DNA of 64,000 nt from Euryodendron excelsum (lineage: Eukaryota; Streptophyta; Magnoliopsida; Ericales; Pentaphylacaceae): assembly GCA_033060915.1 (NCBI GenBank), contig CM065392.1, forward strand, positions 4,468,501 through 4,532,500, written 5' to 3'. The position numbers were made by a program, and so were the translations under genes. The notes beneath the pieces were generated by a model. It was not told the DNA's origin and did not search any database. It was given only the letters and a program-made list of their open reading frames with translations. Every line of letters begins with the position of its first letter. The stretch's first letter is position 1. Shown in pieces: positions 32,110 through 43,898 of this stretch.

Positions 32110-33474
32110 ATGGCCGAGACCAGCGTAGAGAAGATAGTCGCCTTGGAGAAGACGGTTGCTGACATAATGGCCAGCATGCAACAACTGGTTCGTCAGAACG
32201 CAGAGTTGCTCCAATGAAACCCAGCTCCTCCGATAGAGATTTTGCAGCGGCCCAACTAGCCGGCAGAAGAGCAAGAAGAGCAGGAGGTCGAAAAAGATCC
32301 GTCCATCCCCCCCAACGGCAATGAAAACGGCAATGGGGGATAGGTTGAGGACCCTCTCCTCCATCATGATCCCCACATCGAAGAAGCACAAACAAGCCGC
32401 GCTGTCCCGTCGAGGACGGAGATGGTGGGCGACAAGCCGGAGAGCTCCCATGCTTGGGATGAACAACTGAGGGCTGTGCAAGCTCAGATGGTAGGAGTTT
32501 TAGCCACGGTGGAGGCCAAAGCTCCAAACACCGTAGATGCCATCATTGGTTGAACGACCTCGCCTTCCACACAGAAGGTGATGGATTACCCGCTCCCCCT
32601 TAAGTTCAAAATGCCGACTTTGGACGCGTTCGACGGATCTAAAGACCCGGTGGACCACTTGGAGACATTCAGGGCGCTCATGCACTTGCAAGCAGTGCCG
32701 GACGAGATCATGTGCAGAGCCTTCCTTGTCATGTTGAAGGGTTTGGCACGAACCTGGTTTAACAAGATCAAACCAGCGACAGTTTCTACTTTCAAAGAAC
32801 TCAGCAAGCTTTTCATGAGCCACTACATTGGGGCCCAGAGACAGAGGAGGCCTGCTGCGTACTTGTTGACTGTGAGACAAAAGAAGGAGGAGACATTACG
32901 AGAGTACGTGGGGAGGTTCAACCAGGAGACTTTGGCCGTGGACGATAAGGTGGCCGTTACGGCGTTCATGAGCGGCTTGAGAAGCAGGAAGCTCCTCTTC
33001 TCCTTATCCAAGAGGCCACCCCAAGACATGGCTGAATTGATACTCCGAGCTCAAAAGCACATGAATGCAGAAGATGCTATGAGCGCCAGACGAGACAATG
33101 ACAAAGGGAGCGGCTTACGCACGGAGAAGAAGAGGTCGGGCAGAACCTCAAATGATGAGAGGGAGACAAAAGCGAGCAGGACTAGCAACCGGGCGAGGAA
33201 CCACGGAGAAGAGAGATGCGAGGACTACCGCGGTCTAGATCGAACGTTCACCCCACTGACGACGAAGTTGAAGGATGTCCTAATGGAGATCAGAGATGGC
33301 CCGGACCTGAAATGGCTCGAGCCCCTGAAGACGCCCTCGAGCATGAGGAACAGAAGAAGATACTACCGGTTCCACCATGATCATGGCCATGACACGGAGG
33401 ACTGTATTGACTTGAAACAACAGATCGAGGATCTGATCAAACGGGGGAGGCTCAGCCACTACGTGGCTGGTTGA
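32110..33474 (+). pseudogene. Tat-type gag, interrupted by stops
   Basis: ATG at 32110 opens MAETSVEKIVALEKTVADIM. TGA at 32215-32217, TAG near 32342 and a stop near 32552 break the N-terminal third. The capsid region is then open from 32578: PVDHLETFRALMHLQ, TWFNKIKP, FNQETLAVDDKVAVTAFMSG and LFSLSKRPPQDMAEL. A short YRFHHDHGHDTEDCIDLK zinc-type motif lies near the end. TGA at 33472-33474 precedes the protease. Gag would form the virus-like particle. Confidence 0.88.
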
Positions 33475-34458
33475 GACAGAACGCGGGGGGAACGGCGTAG
33501 CCCAACAAAGACAGAAATAATCACCCAACCCATTGGAGAGATAAGGGTGATCGCAGGAGGATTCGCTGGGGGAGAGGAGTCCTCTTCGGCGAGGAAAAAG
33601 CATGTGCAGGACATCCGAATCGAGGCGGAAGTAATGCTGGTTGGGACGGCTAGTAACAAGACAAAGTCCGAGGGCCCCGTGATCACCTTCACGGAAGAAG
33701 AAGCAGCCGAGCTGCACCAACCCCACGATGACCCTCTAGTTATTTCCGCGGTGGTCTCCAATTTCAAAACTTGGAGAATCTTGGTCGACAGCGGAAGCTC
33801 AGCCGACATCCTGTTCCGGTATGCCTTTGAGAAAATGCAGATCGGCCAGGAGAAGCTAAAGCCAGTTAACTCTCCCCTGGTCGGCTTTACGGGAGACCGG
33901 GTGGTCCTTTTCGGGTCAATCACATTGCCCGTCACCATTGGGGAGGAACCACATCGGGCGATGAGAATGATCCACTTCCTGATTGTGGATTGCCCATCTG
34001 CGTACAACGTTATCATTGGCCGAACCGCTCTGAACCAATTTGAAGCAGTCGCTTCCACGTACCACCTCCGGATCAAATTTTCGACCGACACTGGGGTTGG
34101 GTGCGCAAGAGGTGACCAGAAGGAAGTACGGGAGTGCTACATGGCCTCCTTCAAAGGAGAACACAGTAAGAAAACCTTGGTTATCGAAGAGCTCGAGCCT
34201 AGGGATGAGGAGGAAGTCAGGAGAGGCGAGTCGGCCGAAGAACTGGAAGACGTCCCGGTTGGGGTACCTAAGCAGAACAGAACGGTGAAGATAGGTGCTG
34301 CCGCACCCGAAGAGCTAAAGCAACAACTGAGGAAGTTCCTGAGGGAGAACGTTGACGTGTTCACCTGGTCTCATGAAGACATGCTCGGGATTGACACCCG
34401 AGTAGCAGTTCACCACTTGAACATTGACCCTGAGGCTAAGCCGGTTAAGCAGAAGTGA
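33475..34458 (+). pseudogene. Tat-type aspartic protease region
   Basis: PLVISAVVSNFKTWRILVDS with GSSADILF holds the catalytic D-S-G, as in gypsy proteases. AYNVIIGRTALNQF is the conserved second half. A linker follows up to HHLNIDPEAKPVKQK and TGA at 34456-34458. The protease would cut the polyprotein. Confidence 0.85.
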
Positions 34459-35547
34459 AGAAACTTTGCACTGGATAGGAAAGATGCAGTTGCTGAGGAA
34501 ATGGAGAAGCTGGTGCAAGCAAAGTTCATAAGGGAAGTGCACTACCCCACTTGGCTCTCCAACGTTGTCATGGTGAATAAGTCCAATGGAAAGTGGCGGA
34601 TGTGCGTTGACTTCACCGACCTGAACAAAGCATGCCCCAAAGATAGTTTCCCACTACCGACCATTGACCTCCTCGTCGATTCTACTGCGGGGTATGAAAT
34701 GCTAACCTTAATGTATGCTTTTTCAGGATATAACCAGATCCGGATGGCGGAACGCCACCAGAAGCATACGGCCTTCATCACAGACCGGGGGCTCTATTGT
34801 TACAACGTCATGCCGTTCGGATTAAAGAATGCATAGGCAACATATCAACGGCTGGTCAACCTTATGTTCAAATCACAGATTGGGCGTAATGTAGAGGTTT
34901 ACGTGGACGACGTGTTGGCGAAAAGCAAGGAGGCCGCTAACCACCCGAGAGACCTTGAAGAGACGTTCCAAACACTTCGCAGGTACCAAATGAAGCTCAA
35001 TCCCGCCAAGTGTGCCTTCGGCATCACCTCAGGGAAGTTCCTAGGTTTTATGGTCTCACAAAGGGGGATTGAGACGAACCTAGAAAAGATTCAGGCCATT
35101 ATTGACATGCAGGCGCCCCGGACGACGAAGGATGTTCAACGACTGGCCGGACGTGTTGCAGCTCTGAACAGATTCATCTTTCGGTCCACCGATAAGTGTC
35201 TTCCGTTCTTCAAAATTATACGCAAGGCGTTTGAGTGGAACGAGGAGTGTGAAGCAGCGTTCGGTCAACTCAAACAATATCTTAGCTCAGTCCCGCTACT
35301 CAACTGAACTGTCTCGGGGGAAGAATTGTTTCTCTATTTGGCAGTATCGGCGACAACAGTGAGCTCCGCTCTTGTACGAGAAGAAGGAGGGATCCAAAAG
35401 CCAGTGTACTACACTAGTCGAGCCTTGCGGGGAGCAGAAGAACGATACCCGAAGATGGAACTCATGGCTCTCGCGCTGGTGACTGCAGCCTAGCACCTGA
35501 GGCCTTACTTCCAAGCCCACACGATCATAGTACTCACCGACCAGCCT
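34459..35547 (+). pseudogene. Tat-type reverse transcriptase and RNase H
   Basis: Landmarks are FIREVHYPTWLSNVVMV, KWRMCVDFTDLNKACPKDSF, YNVMPFGLKNA, EVYVDDVLAKS (catalytic YVDD) and FLGFMVSQRGIE. The canonical Ty3 RNase H follows with LYLAVSATTVSSALVREE and YYTSRALRGAEERYPKME. Stops occur at 34834-34836 (TAG), 35305-35307 (TGA) and 35491-35493 (TAG). Confidence 0.9.
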
Positions 35548-36000
35548 TTGAAGAACATTCTACACAAGCCAGAGACATCAGGATGCCTAGTGAAATGGTC
35601 AGTTGAACTCAATCAGTTCAATATCCACTACCGACCCCGACTGGCGATCAAAGGGCAGGCCGTTGCGGATTTCATCGCAAAATTCACTAACTCGCCCCCT
35701 GCCACCCCTGAAGCCACCGTACTCGACAGCCACTGGGTTTTCAATGTTAATGGCTCTTCCACTCTTGCCTCTGGCGGTGCAGGAGTGGTTCTCGTCACCC
35801 CGGATGGCTACAAGCTGGAATATGTCCTCCGCTTCAAGTACTCTGCCACCAACAATGTTGCCGAATACGAAGCACTCATTGTCGGTCTTAGAATGGCTCG
35901 ATGAATGGGGGCCGAACAGATAGTGGTGCGAAGCGACTCCCAACTGGTGGTGGAGCAAGTCCAGGGAGAGTACGAGGCCAGAGAGGATAACATGAAGTAA
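35548..36000 (+). pseudogene. Second, archaeal-type RNase H domain
   Basis: HWVFNVNGSSTLASGGAGVV, SATNNVAEYEALIVGL and then IVVRSDSQLVVEQVQGEY match the extra RNase H found downstream of the normal one in Tat elements. In its usual FVDGSS motif the aspartate is replaced by N here (NVNGSS), so a metal-binding residue seems lost. TGA at 35902-35904 and TAA at 35998-36000 also break the domain. Confidence 0.85.
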
Positions 36001-36009
36001 TACTGCCAA

Positions 36010-37437
36010 ATGGCGAAGAGCCTGGCTAGAAAATTCGCCACGGTGTTACTGGAGCGTGTACCGAGATTACAGAATGAAGAGGTAGACTGGTTAGCCAGGA
36101 TTGCCTCGTCGAATGAGTCTGATCCGAACGTCCCGATCGAGATCCTCGATTCACCGAGCATCCAGAGCCCGGAAGTTGACCAGATCGAGCCCGAATCCTC
36201 ATGGATGAGCCAGATCAAAAAATTTTTGGAGAAAGGAACCCTGCTCGAAGATAGGAACGAAGCGAGGCGGATTCAGTATCATTCTAGTGGGTACTTCATA
36301 CAGAACGGGGTTCTTTACAAAAGGGGACACACCATGCCAGTGCTACGCTATGCTAATGAGGAAGAGGCGGACTACATTATGCGGGAGGTCCATGAAGGGG
36401 TGTGTGGGAACCACTCCGGTGGCCGGTCCCTTGCTAAGAAAATACTACGAACAGCCTACTATTGGCCCACCATGGAGAAAGATGCCAAGGAATTCGTCAA
36501 GAAATGCGACAAGTGCCAACGGTTCGCCAACATTCCGAGACTGCCCTCTTAAGAGCTGACCCTGATTCAGACTCCTTGGCCCTTCGCCCAATGGGGGATC
36601 GACGTCGTGCGACCATTGCCGTTCGGCAAAGGACAGACAAAGTTTGCGGTGGTGGTGATCGACTATTTCACAAAGTGGGCTGAGGCAGAAGCCCTACCGA
36701 CGATCACGGAGGAGAAGATGAAGAAGTTCTTGTGGCAGAATATTGTGTGCAGGGTCGAGATCCCTAAGGTCGTTATTGCGGACAACGGAAAACAGTTTGA
36801 GGGTAGACAGTTCAACTAATTGTGCACGGATCTGGGAATAAGTCACCATGCTTCGTCCCCCGAGCACCCTCAAGCAAACGGCCAGGTCGAAGTCACTAAC
36901 AGGTCCCTCCTGAAGATCCTCAAGACGAAGTTGGAGAAGGCCAAGGGTTTATGGGCGGAGGAGCTCCCTAACATCCTTTAGGCCTACAGAACGACGGAGA
37001 GAGTGTCCACGGGACAGACGCCATTCTCACTTACCTTCGGCGCCGAAGCCGTCATCCCGGTAGAGATCGGCCTTCCCAGCCCCAGAACGTTGCAGTTCGA
37101 CCCTGTGACCAACGGCGAAGCCATGAATATGGAGCTAGATCTGTTGGAAGAAAGGAGACTACAGACAGCTATGAGAGTGCCGTCCTACCAACAGAAGATG
37201 CGCCAGTACCACAACTCTAGAATTAGACCAAAAGACTTCACGACCGGGTACTTTATTTTAAAGAGAGTCAACCAGTCCACCAAAGATCCCAGAGAGGGCA
37301 AGTTCGGACCCAATTGGGAAGGACCTTACAAGGTGATCAATAGTACTAGAAAGGGGATGTATATATTGAAAAACTCAGAAGGCAAGGAGCTCCCACACCC
37401 GTGGCATACAGAGCACCTAATGAAGTACTACTCTTGA
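36010..37437 (+). pseudogene. Tat-type integrase
   Basis: Zinc-binding HEGVCGNHSGGRSLAKK and CDKCQRFA come first. The catalytic core follows: QWGIDVVRPLPFGKG, FTKWAEAEAL, VIADNGKQFEG and SPEHPQANGQVEVTNRS (the D-D-E residues can be traced). The C-terminal part runs to GPNWEGPYKV and HTEHLMKYYS, with a stop at 37435-37437. TAA at 36550-36552 and 36817-36819 and TAG at 36979-36981 interrupt it. No chromodomain is seen. Confidence 0.9.
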
Positions 37438-37539
37438 AAGGCTCCTACTTGTAATTCACCAAAATATCAATAAAAGAGACTGTTCGACAATTGCCTACTT
37501 ACGTAAAATCAACGCAGAATCTGTCTACTTGCGTGGAAA

Positions 37540-37830
37540 CGACATTGAATCCGCTCGGCCAAGTGCCGAGCAGAGCTAGAGGGCCTTCAATGGCAATGGC
37601 ATAGAACCTGTTCAGCCAAGTGCCGAGCAGAGCTAGAGAGCCTTTAATGGCAATGGCATAGAATCTATTCAGCCAAGTGCCGAGTAGAGCCAAAGGGCCT
37701 TAAATGGCAATGACATAGAATTTGCTCGGCTAAGTGCCGAGCAGGGCCAGAGGGCCTTAAATGGCAATGGCACAGAACTTGCTCGCCTACATGGCCAGGG
37801 CATAGTATCTGCTCGGCCCACGTGGCCGAG
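37540..37830. repeat. 57-bp palindromic tandem repeats in the Tat 3' region
   Basis: About four and a half imperfect 57-bp copies, with AAGTGCCGA at 37561, 37618, 37675 and 37732. Each holds a hairpin-forming GCTCGGCCAAGTGCCGAGC. They lie just after the integrase stop. Confidence 0.85.
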
Positions 37831-38371
37831 CATTGAATTAGCAGCAACGTTAGACCTGTTCGGATATCGTTGCCGGTCAGGTCCGCGCTAGTACTCATAA
37901 ACATTCTTCAAAACACTCTGATAAGATGCTCAGAAAATATAGCAGACACAGAGTATATGAAGATAAGTCCATTTCATTAATGTAAGGAGGGGTACAAAGG
38001 CGAAATGCCCATTTTTCAAAAAAAAAAAAAAAAAGTATTACAAAAGGAAAGACTACTTAAGTCCGAGCCGGCTCCTCAGTCACCCCTCCATTCTTCCTAG
38101 AGCCCTTCTGCTGAACCCCCTCGACAGGAGGCCCAAAGCCCTTCTACTGAACCCCCTCAGTAGGAGGCCCAGAATCTTTTTGCTGAGCCCCCTCAGTAGG
38201 AGGCACTCCTTATGCACCGGGTTGAAGCTCAGCACCCTTCTTAACAATAGGAGCAGGAGCTTCGGTCATAACCTCCTCACCACTTGGAGGAGTCTCTTCG
38301 GAAGGCTCAAGAATGGAGAAGTCCAGACTAGGGAACTTCCTCGAAGCCTGACTTCTGGCATACTTGAAACC

Positions 38372-40357
38372 TTAGAGGAAGGTCGGCTCCAACAAGGCCT
38401 GAAAGTCGTCCTCGTCCTTGAACTCCTCCACCGCTCCACTCTTGGCCTTCGCTAGCTCTTCATAAAAAATTGTTGTCTTCTTCTCCAACTCGTGCTGTTT
38501 GGCCTGTTCGACCGAGAGATCCAGTACGAGCTTGCTGGCAGTGGCGTCGAGCTTTTGGCACTCGTACTGGGCCTTCTTTAGGTCCGCCACTACCGACTCC
38601 CTCTCTACACGAACAATGGTGATCTCGTCCTTTACGGCACGGGCAGCCGTGATCTCTTCCTTCATCTCGTTCAGCTCGGCTAAAAGGGCTGCGCAAGTAC
38701 TCTTCTCGTGGTTGAATGCCCTCTCCAGGCCTGCCAGACGATGGCCTATCTTGACATTCTTAGCGACAAACTGGCAAAGGCGACGTGTCAGAACAAACCA
38801 AAGGAACATAAAAGAGAAGACCGAGTAGTAAGCACGTACCCTGAGGAGATCGTGATTTATGTCTTTCACCAGACAGTTATTATTATATTTGTCGATCCTT
38901 TGAAGGTCGGCGTCCTTCATAGCAACCCCCGCCCTCGTCCATGCCTCCTCCGGGTTCTCAAAAACATTTCTGGAAGAAGGAGTGGCTTCGGCCCTTACTT
39001 GCTGCTCGACTGTGGCGATTGAACTGCGTCTCCTCTCGGTCTACAATGTAGGTGGCTGAACCTGAGGCGCTTCAGTTGTCTTTGGCTCACCCGCTCTGAC
39101 TAGAGCTGTGTCCTTCCTGGCCGGCTCTGTCTCGACGTTCTTCGGCCGCTTCGGCTAGGGCTCAGACCCACCTGCCTTTCTCTTCTCCAGAAAAGTGACT
39201 TTGAAGCTCATCTCCTCAGCGGCCTGATCTTGAGTGGGAGTAACGGTCTGAGGGGCAATAGCAGGAGCCGGACTGTCGACAATGACCGCACCAGTTGTAA
39301 GCAGAAGAAATGTTAGTTGGGCGGCACTGAAGGACTCTACAAACGACCAAACACTCACTTCTCTCATGTTCAGCAGCTAGGGCCTCTCTTGTGAGCTCAG
39401 GACCTGGCAAGTAATTTAACAAGCTCTCAGCAGTAACCAAGTCTTTGTGACTATGGACTTCATGTTGCTGGACCTTTCTTATGGCTGCCCTCACCTCCTT
39501 AGATATTCTGGGCTTGGCCTGACCTGACACCCAAGGCAACCTAGGTCAGGACACCGACACTTGAAAACAAAAAAAAGGAAAGGAAACTGGGTTCAGTAAA
39601 GAAAGAACGTACCCTTCTTGCTCGGATAACCCCATTGCTTAGGAACCTGAGCAGAGAATTCGGTCTCCCAGGGTTAAAACTCCCATCCATTTCCACTGAC
39701 AAAAAAGAACCGATCCTTCCAGTTCTTGACTGAGGAAGGAAGCTCGTCGATCAGGTTGTACTCCTTCGACCTGCCCGAGAAGTACCACCAGCTCGTGTCC
39801 CTTTCCGTTGGCCTGTAGCAGAACAGAAATTCCTCTGGCGTGATGTCCCTTTTATAGACGATCTGCCAGAGGACTGAGCAGCCAAGCAGGATCCTCCATC
39901 CGTTCGGCTGTATCTGCCCCGGTGACAGGCGAAGCCATTGTAAGATCCTCCGGATAGACTGAGGAAAGGGCATCCGAAGGCCGTCGGCCAACGCACCCTT
40001 ATACACCGTGATCTTGCCCTCCCTGGCCGAGCACGCCTAATCTTCTTTTTTCGGGATCTTGAGCTTCAAACCCCATGGGATCTGATATGCGGCCCGCAGG
40101 CCCCCCACCTTCTCCTTGGTAAGAATGGAGGACACCCCAATGGCCTCATACCCAGGATCGTCATCTCCTGACTCTCCCGACTCTCCTCCCTCTATAGCAC
40201 TGGAGTCAGTGGCCTCTGCCTAACTCGACTCAAGAACCTGTATAGATTCCCCAGAGCCGCTAACGGAGGCCTCACCCCCGGCCTCACGCCTAGCTAACTC
40301 GTACTTGTTCGAGTCCGTTCTCTCAGAACCCGAGCTCACGTGCTCTGGGTTCTCCAT
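38372..40357 (-). pseudogene. Antisense ORF of the Tat-type element (putative gypsy-type transposon protein)
   Basis: On the strand opposite to gag-pol, ATG 40357-40355 opens MENPEHVSSGSERTDS. The conserved part follows: YKGALADGLRMPFPQSIRR, WLRLSPGQIQPNGWRIL, WWYFSGRSKEYNLIDELPSS and KDRFFFVSG. The C-terminal part (38372-38760) is a coiled-coil with heptads such as LAELNEMKEEITAARAVKDE. Such antisense frames sit downstream of integrase in Grande and other Tat elements and resemble the domain Pfam calls putative gypsy type transposon. Stops at about 40220, 40038 and 39675 break it. Its function is unknown. Confidence 0.75.
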
Positions 40358-40983
40358 GGTGCCTAACCTTTTTTCGCTCTCGATCCTAAACAACATTGGT
40401 TTGAACAACAGGGTAACTTCTTCAAATACCGACCTAACAAACTCCGGCCTATCAACAAACCCTAAGAGATTGGGGATTTTTGCCCTCTTTTCGTAAACCC
40501 AGACACAGCGGGTTGCCAACCAGTACATACAACTAGAAAATGAGGCTTACCACGATTTGAAGCACTGGCGACGAGTTCCGGAGCAAGTCCGCGTTACGAC
40601 GCAAAGAACGACACCCTTTCGACTGGCTAGAGGCGACGGAGATGACGCTGGGGACGACGAAGTAAGTTTTATTTCTCTCTTTCTTTCTCTGCGTATTTGG
40701 TAAAAAGTAGTGAGGGCGAAAATGGGGGCAACTACCTTACAAAACTCCCCCCACATCTTTGAAATCAGCTGCCCAGATGGCCTTCGGTGACGGGACATCA
40801 ACGACCGAGATATGGCGTGTCTTTTCAACTACTGACAACTAATCCCTGGCCGCCACGTGGGGGCATGTGAAGCGACGCGACAGCGCCTGTCATTATTGCA
40901 CCGCCCCTGCTATAAATGCACCCCGTGTTTCGTGGTCGGATCGTCCCATGAAATTTCTCTGACCCCGAGCAGATGGCCAGATG

Positions 40984-40996
40984 AATTGGGGGCATA
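40984..40996 (+). other. Polypurine-like tract of the Tat-type element
   Basis: AATTGGGGGCATA adjoins the start of the 3' LTR at 40997. Confidence 0.5.
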
Positions 40997-41586
40997 TGGT
41001 GATGATGGTTTCCCGACCAGACTGGGGGCTGTACTATCAGTCCACTTGGTCGTCGCCCGATCAGGTCTTCTCGGCTGATCGTCCTCGCCCTCCCGAGCTA
41101 AGTGGACGTCCATAACCGTTCACCGATCTGGTCGGCGCCCAACCGTGCCAATAGGGCCCACTTCTGACATCGGCCATCCTGGCAGGGTTCGGGGGCGTGG
41201 GTGTGGCGTGTGCTTGCAACAACCCCCCACTTCCTTGACATCGTTCTGACACACGCCACCTTGGAGTGCAGGGATGACCCTCTCGAGTGTTCTGACACCA
41301 CTCTGATCTTTCAACTGGAGGCTGTCACTTGGAGAGACCACCTACCACCCCTTTGCAGGCATACAAGGGAAAGAGTTCAACCCCTTCTGAGGTATGTAAC
41401 AAAACACAACTCGAAAGGAGAACCCTAAGATCTTTTCCTCCCCAAGACTTTGAATTTAACTTGAACACTGGAGGGCTTTTGGCTCCCATCACACCGATGG
41501 GTTTTAGTACAGGAGGTCACTGGCCGACGAGAGGGCGATCCATCCCAGACTTGGGGGCAAGTTACCATGAGTTTGCTGCATCATCA
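40997..41586 (+). repeat. 3' LTR of the Tat-type element
   Basis: 590 bp, matching the 5' LTR from TGGTGATGATGG to GCATCATCA, followed by TGTAG. Confidence 0.9.
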
Positions 41587-41694
41587 TGTAGAAACCGAGA
41601 TCTTTTGTTAACACCCATTGCAGAAAATTTCCTCACCATGATCATTCTTCACGTCACTTTGGATCAATAGATGCTAATGTCTATAACGTTAAAG

Positions 41695-41700
<6 letters not shown>
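41587..41700 (-). pseudogene. DC1 locus C, start of the gene right of the gypsy insertion
   Basis: ATG 41700-41698 opens MEL, then TAA. A second stop (TAG) and a third (TAA after CNGC) follow. The remaining residues, DVKNDHGEEIFCNGC and QKIS, match EIVCNGCSQKIS of locus B. The exon is cut at TGTAG by the element and continues at 31424. Confidence 0.85.

Positions 41701-41733
<33 letters not shown>
41701..41733. repeat. CT microsatellite upstream of the DC1 locus C start
   Basis: On the minus strand this is a GA tract ending directly at the ATG. The same arrangement occurs at locus B (53737-53750) and locus D (60784-60822). Confidence 0.9.
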
Positions 41734-41736
<3 letters not shown>

Positions 41737-43898
41737 GCATATAATTTCCTCAACCTGATCATACTTGACACCTTCAACTTGAGAACGACTACAAAGATAA
41801 ATAAAATTTAGTAATCACATGCTATCTTTGCAATAATAAAACAACGTATTTGTGATGTCATGGAAGATTTGGAGACCTCTAGCACGATGTTTAGCCTATG
41901 CATTTGGATTCACCACTCTCAAAATCATGTTTTCTTTTGCCTTTAGAAATCTTCAATTGAGTACAATAGTAAGTATAGTCTTTGGAGGGCCAATTCCAAA
42001 GGCTTGTGGTAGGGAGAGGGGGAGTCGAACCTACTTATAACCACAATCATAGGTGGGGCACTACTACTTCTACGCTAATTATATGTTTACATAAAACTTG
42101 ATTGTTCATATATACTAAACCACATGCCAAATTCATATACTATTGGAAAGCTGATGTAACAAGGATTTTAACTACATAAAAACATTCCAATATTATGTGA
42201 GTGGGGTAGACTGGGTAAGGACATGAAGTGTGTAGTCTTATCATTTTGCCCTCAACATCACATGAATTACACGTGCAGCCTTTTCAACTGTTTCTAAGAC
42301 GAATTGGATTGATTGCACATGTTTCTTAAATTGAAGAGCAAATTTGTTGCAATTGAAATAACAGGGATCAAAATGAAACCAATGTAAAATTACAGGGACC
42401 TTTACTGTAATTTGATATATAAAGATGATTGTTTTACTTTTTTGCCTTGATAGAACGGCACGCGTAGTGCACATGGGTTCATTCCGTCTGTTTGTGAGAC
42501 GACCATTCAAAATTGGACTGATTGTGTAAGTTTTTGTAAATCGAGGGTCATATTTGTTACAATTGAAACAACATGGACCAAATTGAAACATAAGTAAAAC
42601 GATGGGGACCATCACTATAATTTGTCTCAAAACAATTTACGAAATATGAATATACAAAAGTTATATAAAATGAGCAAGTTTACAACTAATTTAGTAAATT
42701 TGTACATAAATAAGTAAATAATAAAAAATACTCACATAAAAGTATACAATTGAAGTTGTGCCCGATATTTCTTAATAGAATAGAAATCATCTATTATTAA
42801 ATCCGAATCAATCATTTCAAAAAATTCTCTTTCGACGTAGATAATCATAGAATTTGATTATGTTTTTAAGCACTAAACCTCACACTAGTGAACCATTCAT
42901 TATGATTGTGTTGATTGATTTTTTATGGACATTTCTTATTGGGACACTAGTGCAGGATGTGTTGGATACTAGCACTTTGGGTAGTGCAAGAATCCTTCTC
43001 AATTATTTTCTTGTATGTTAGCTTCGTTTCTTTAAATTTTTTCCTATACTTTTCAAATGGACTGTATTTTTGCACATTAGTTCAAGTTCCTATTGTTTCT
43101 TGTCAGGTTTTGGGCTGAGATTTCACTATGTTGAGTTTTGTTGGAGTTGAGTGCTCCTCCAATGCTCCTATTTTTGCCTTCTAAATATATACAATAATCA
43201 CTATGAATACTTGAATGAAAGTAGAACTAGAATCAGGTTTACAAATCTTCGTAGGAAGTCTTTATCCACCACAAACTGAAATAATACTAAAAAATAAACG
43301 AAGACAAAATGAAGCACCACGAGATGGAGACTTTAAAAACTAATTCGTATTGCAATAAACCCGACCTATATAAAATAAATATTTTCAAGGGAATAAGACT
43401 TTCCTAGTCGGCTGGTCTGCATATTGGTGATGAAAAGACAAGATAGTCTAGGAATTGCCAAATTGGTTGTCAGTAGGCTCATTGGCTGGCAAATTTTGCC
43501 CCTAGGGTTTGCATCGTTACCATTGCCTATTAGGGATTTTGCTAGACTCCAAATTTGTTATGATCAATTAAGGGATAAAAACAAAAGGCACTTAATAAAA
43601 GAAGGGGAAAAATAAGAAAACATAAAAAAAACTTAATGCAAAATCGAATAGTTCCAGGCAAAATAAAGAAAGAACGAAAGAGTAAAGATTTTAGTGAAAA
43701 GCATCAAAAACCACCTATCTAGAATCTAAACAGAAAATTCTCTACTAAAATAAAGATTCCAATGAATGAATGTCAAGAGTTCAACATCATAAAGAAATCA
43801 AGATTTAGAAAGTTTCGGTGAGGCATTAAATCAAACAGCATTTATATATTTACGGATATCAAATCTTACACTTAAAAGGGTCTTTTCTGCTTTGAGAC
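41734..43898. other. Upstream region of DC1 locus C, no further gene seen
   Basis: 41734-41960 is homologous to upstream parts of loci B and D (TAGCCTATGCATT/CAGATTCACCAC-type blocks). 42241-42630 holds two imperfect copies of a roughly 200-bp repeat (AAATTGTTGCAATTGAAATAA-like). An apparent 129-codon frame across it simply reflects this repeat. The rest is AT-rich without features. Confidence 0.55.

Larger units (their letters stand above)
31425..41586 (+). mobile_element. Tat-lineage Ty3/gypsy retrotransposon, full length, decayed
   Basis: LTRs at 31425-32019 and 40997-41586 are flanked by the exact 5-bp duplication TGTAG (31420-31424 and 41587-41591). The order is gag, protease, reverse transcriptase, RNase H, a second archaeal-type RNase H, integrase, then a 3.5-kb tail with an antisense reading frame. 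The second RNase H and the antisense frame are marks of the Tat lineage (Grande, Retand and Ogre relatives). About a dozen in-frame stops inactivate it. The target is a DC1 finger exon. Confidence 0.92.

Noticed and set aside
32084..32527. Minus-strand frames opposite the Tat-type gag
   Set aside because: They are shadows of the gag frame without conserved motifs, unlike the antisense frame at 38372-40357.
31425..41586. Endogenous pararetrovirus (caulimovirus-like) origin
   Set aside because: Integrase, LTR pairs and a 5-bp target duplication show a Ty3/gypsy retrotransposon. No movement protein or coat motif was seen.
42241..42630. 129-codon minus-strand frame with two similar halves
   Set aside because: The internal repeat reflects a non-coding two-copy DNA repeat, with no known protein pattern.
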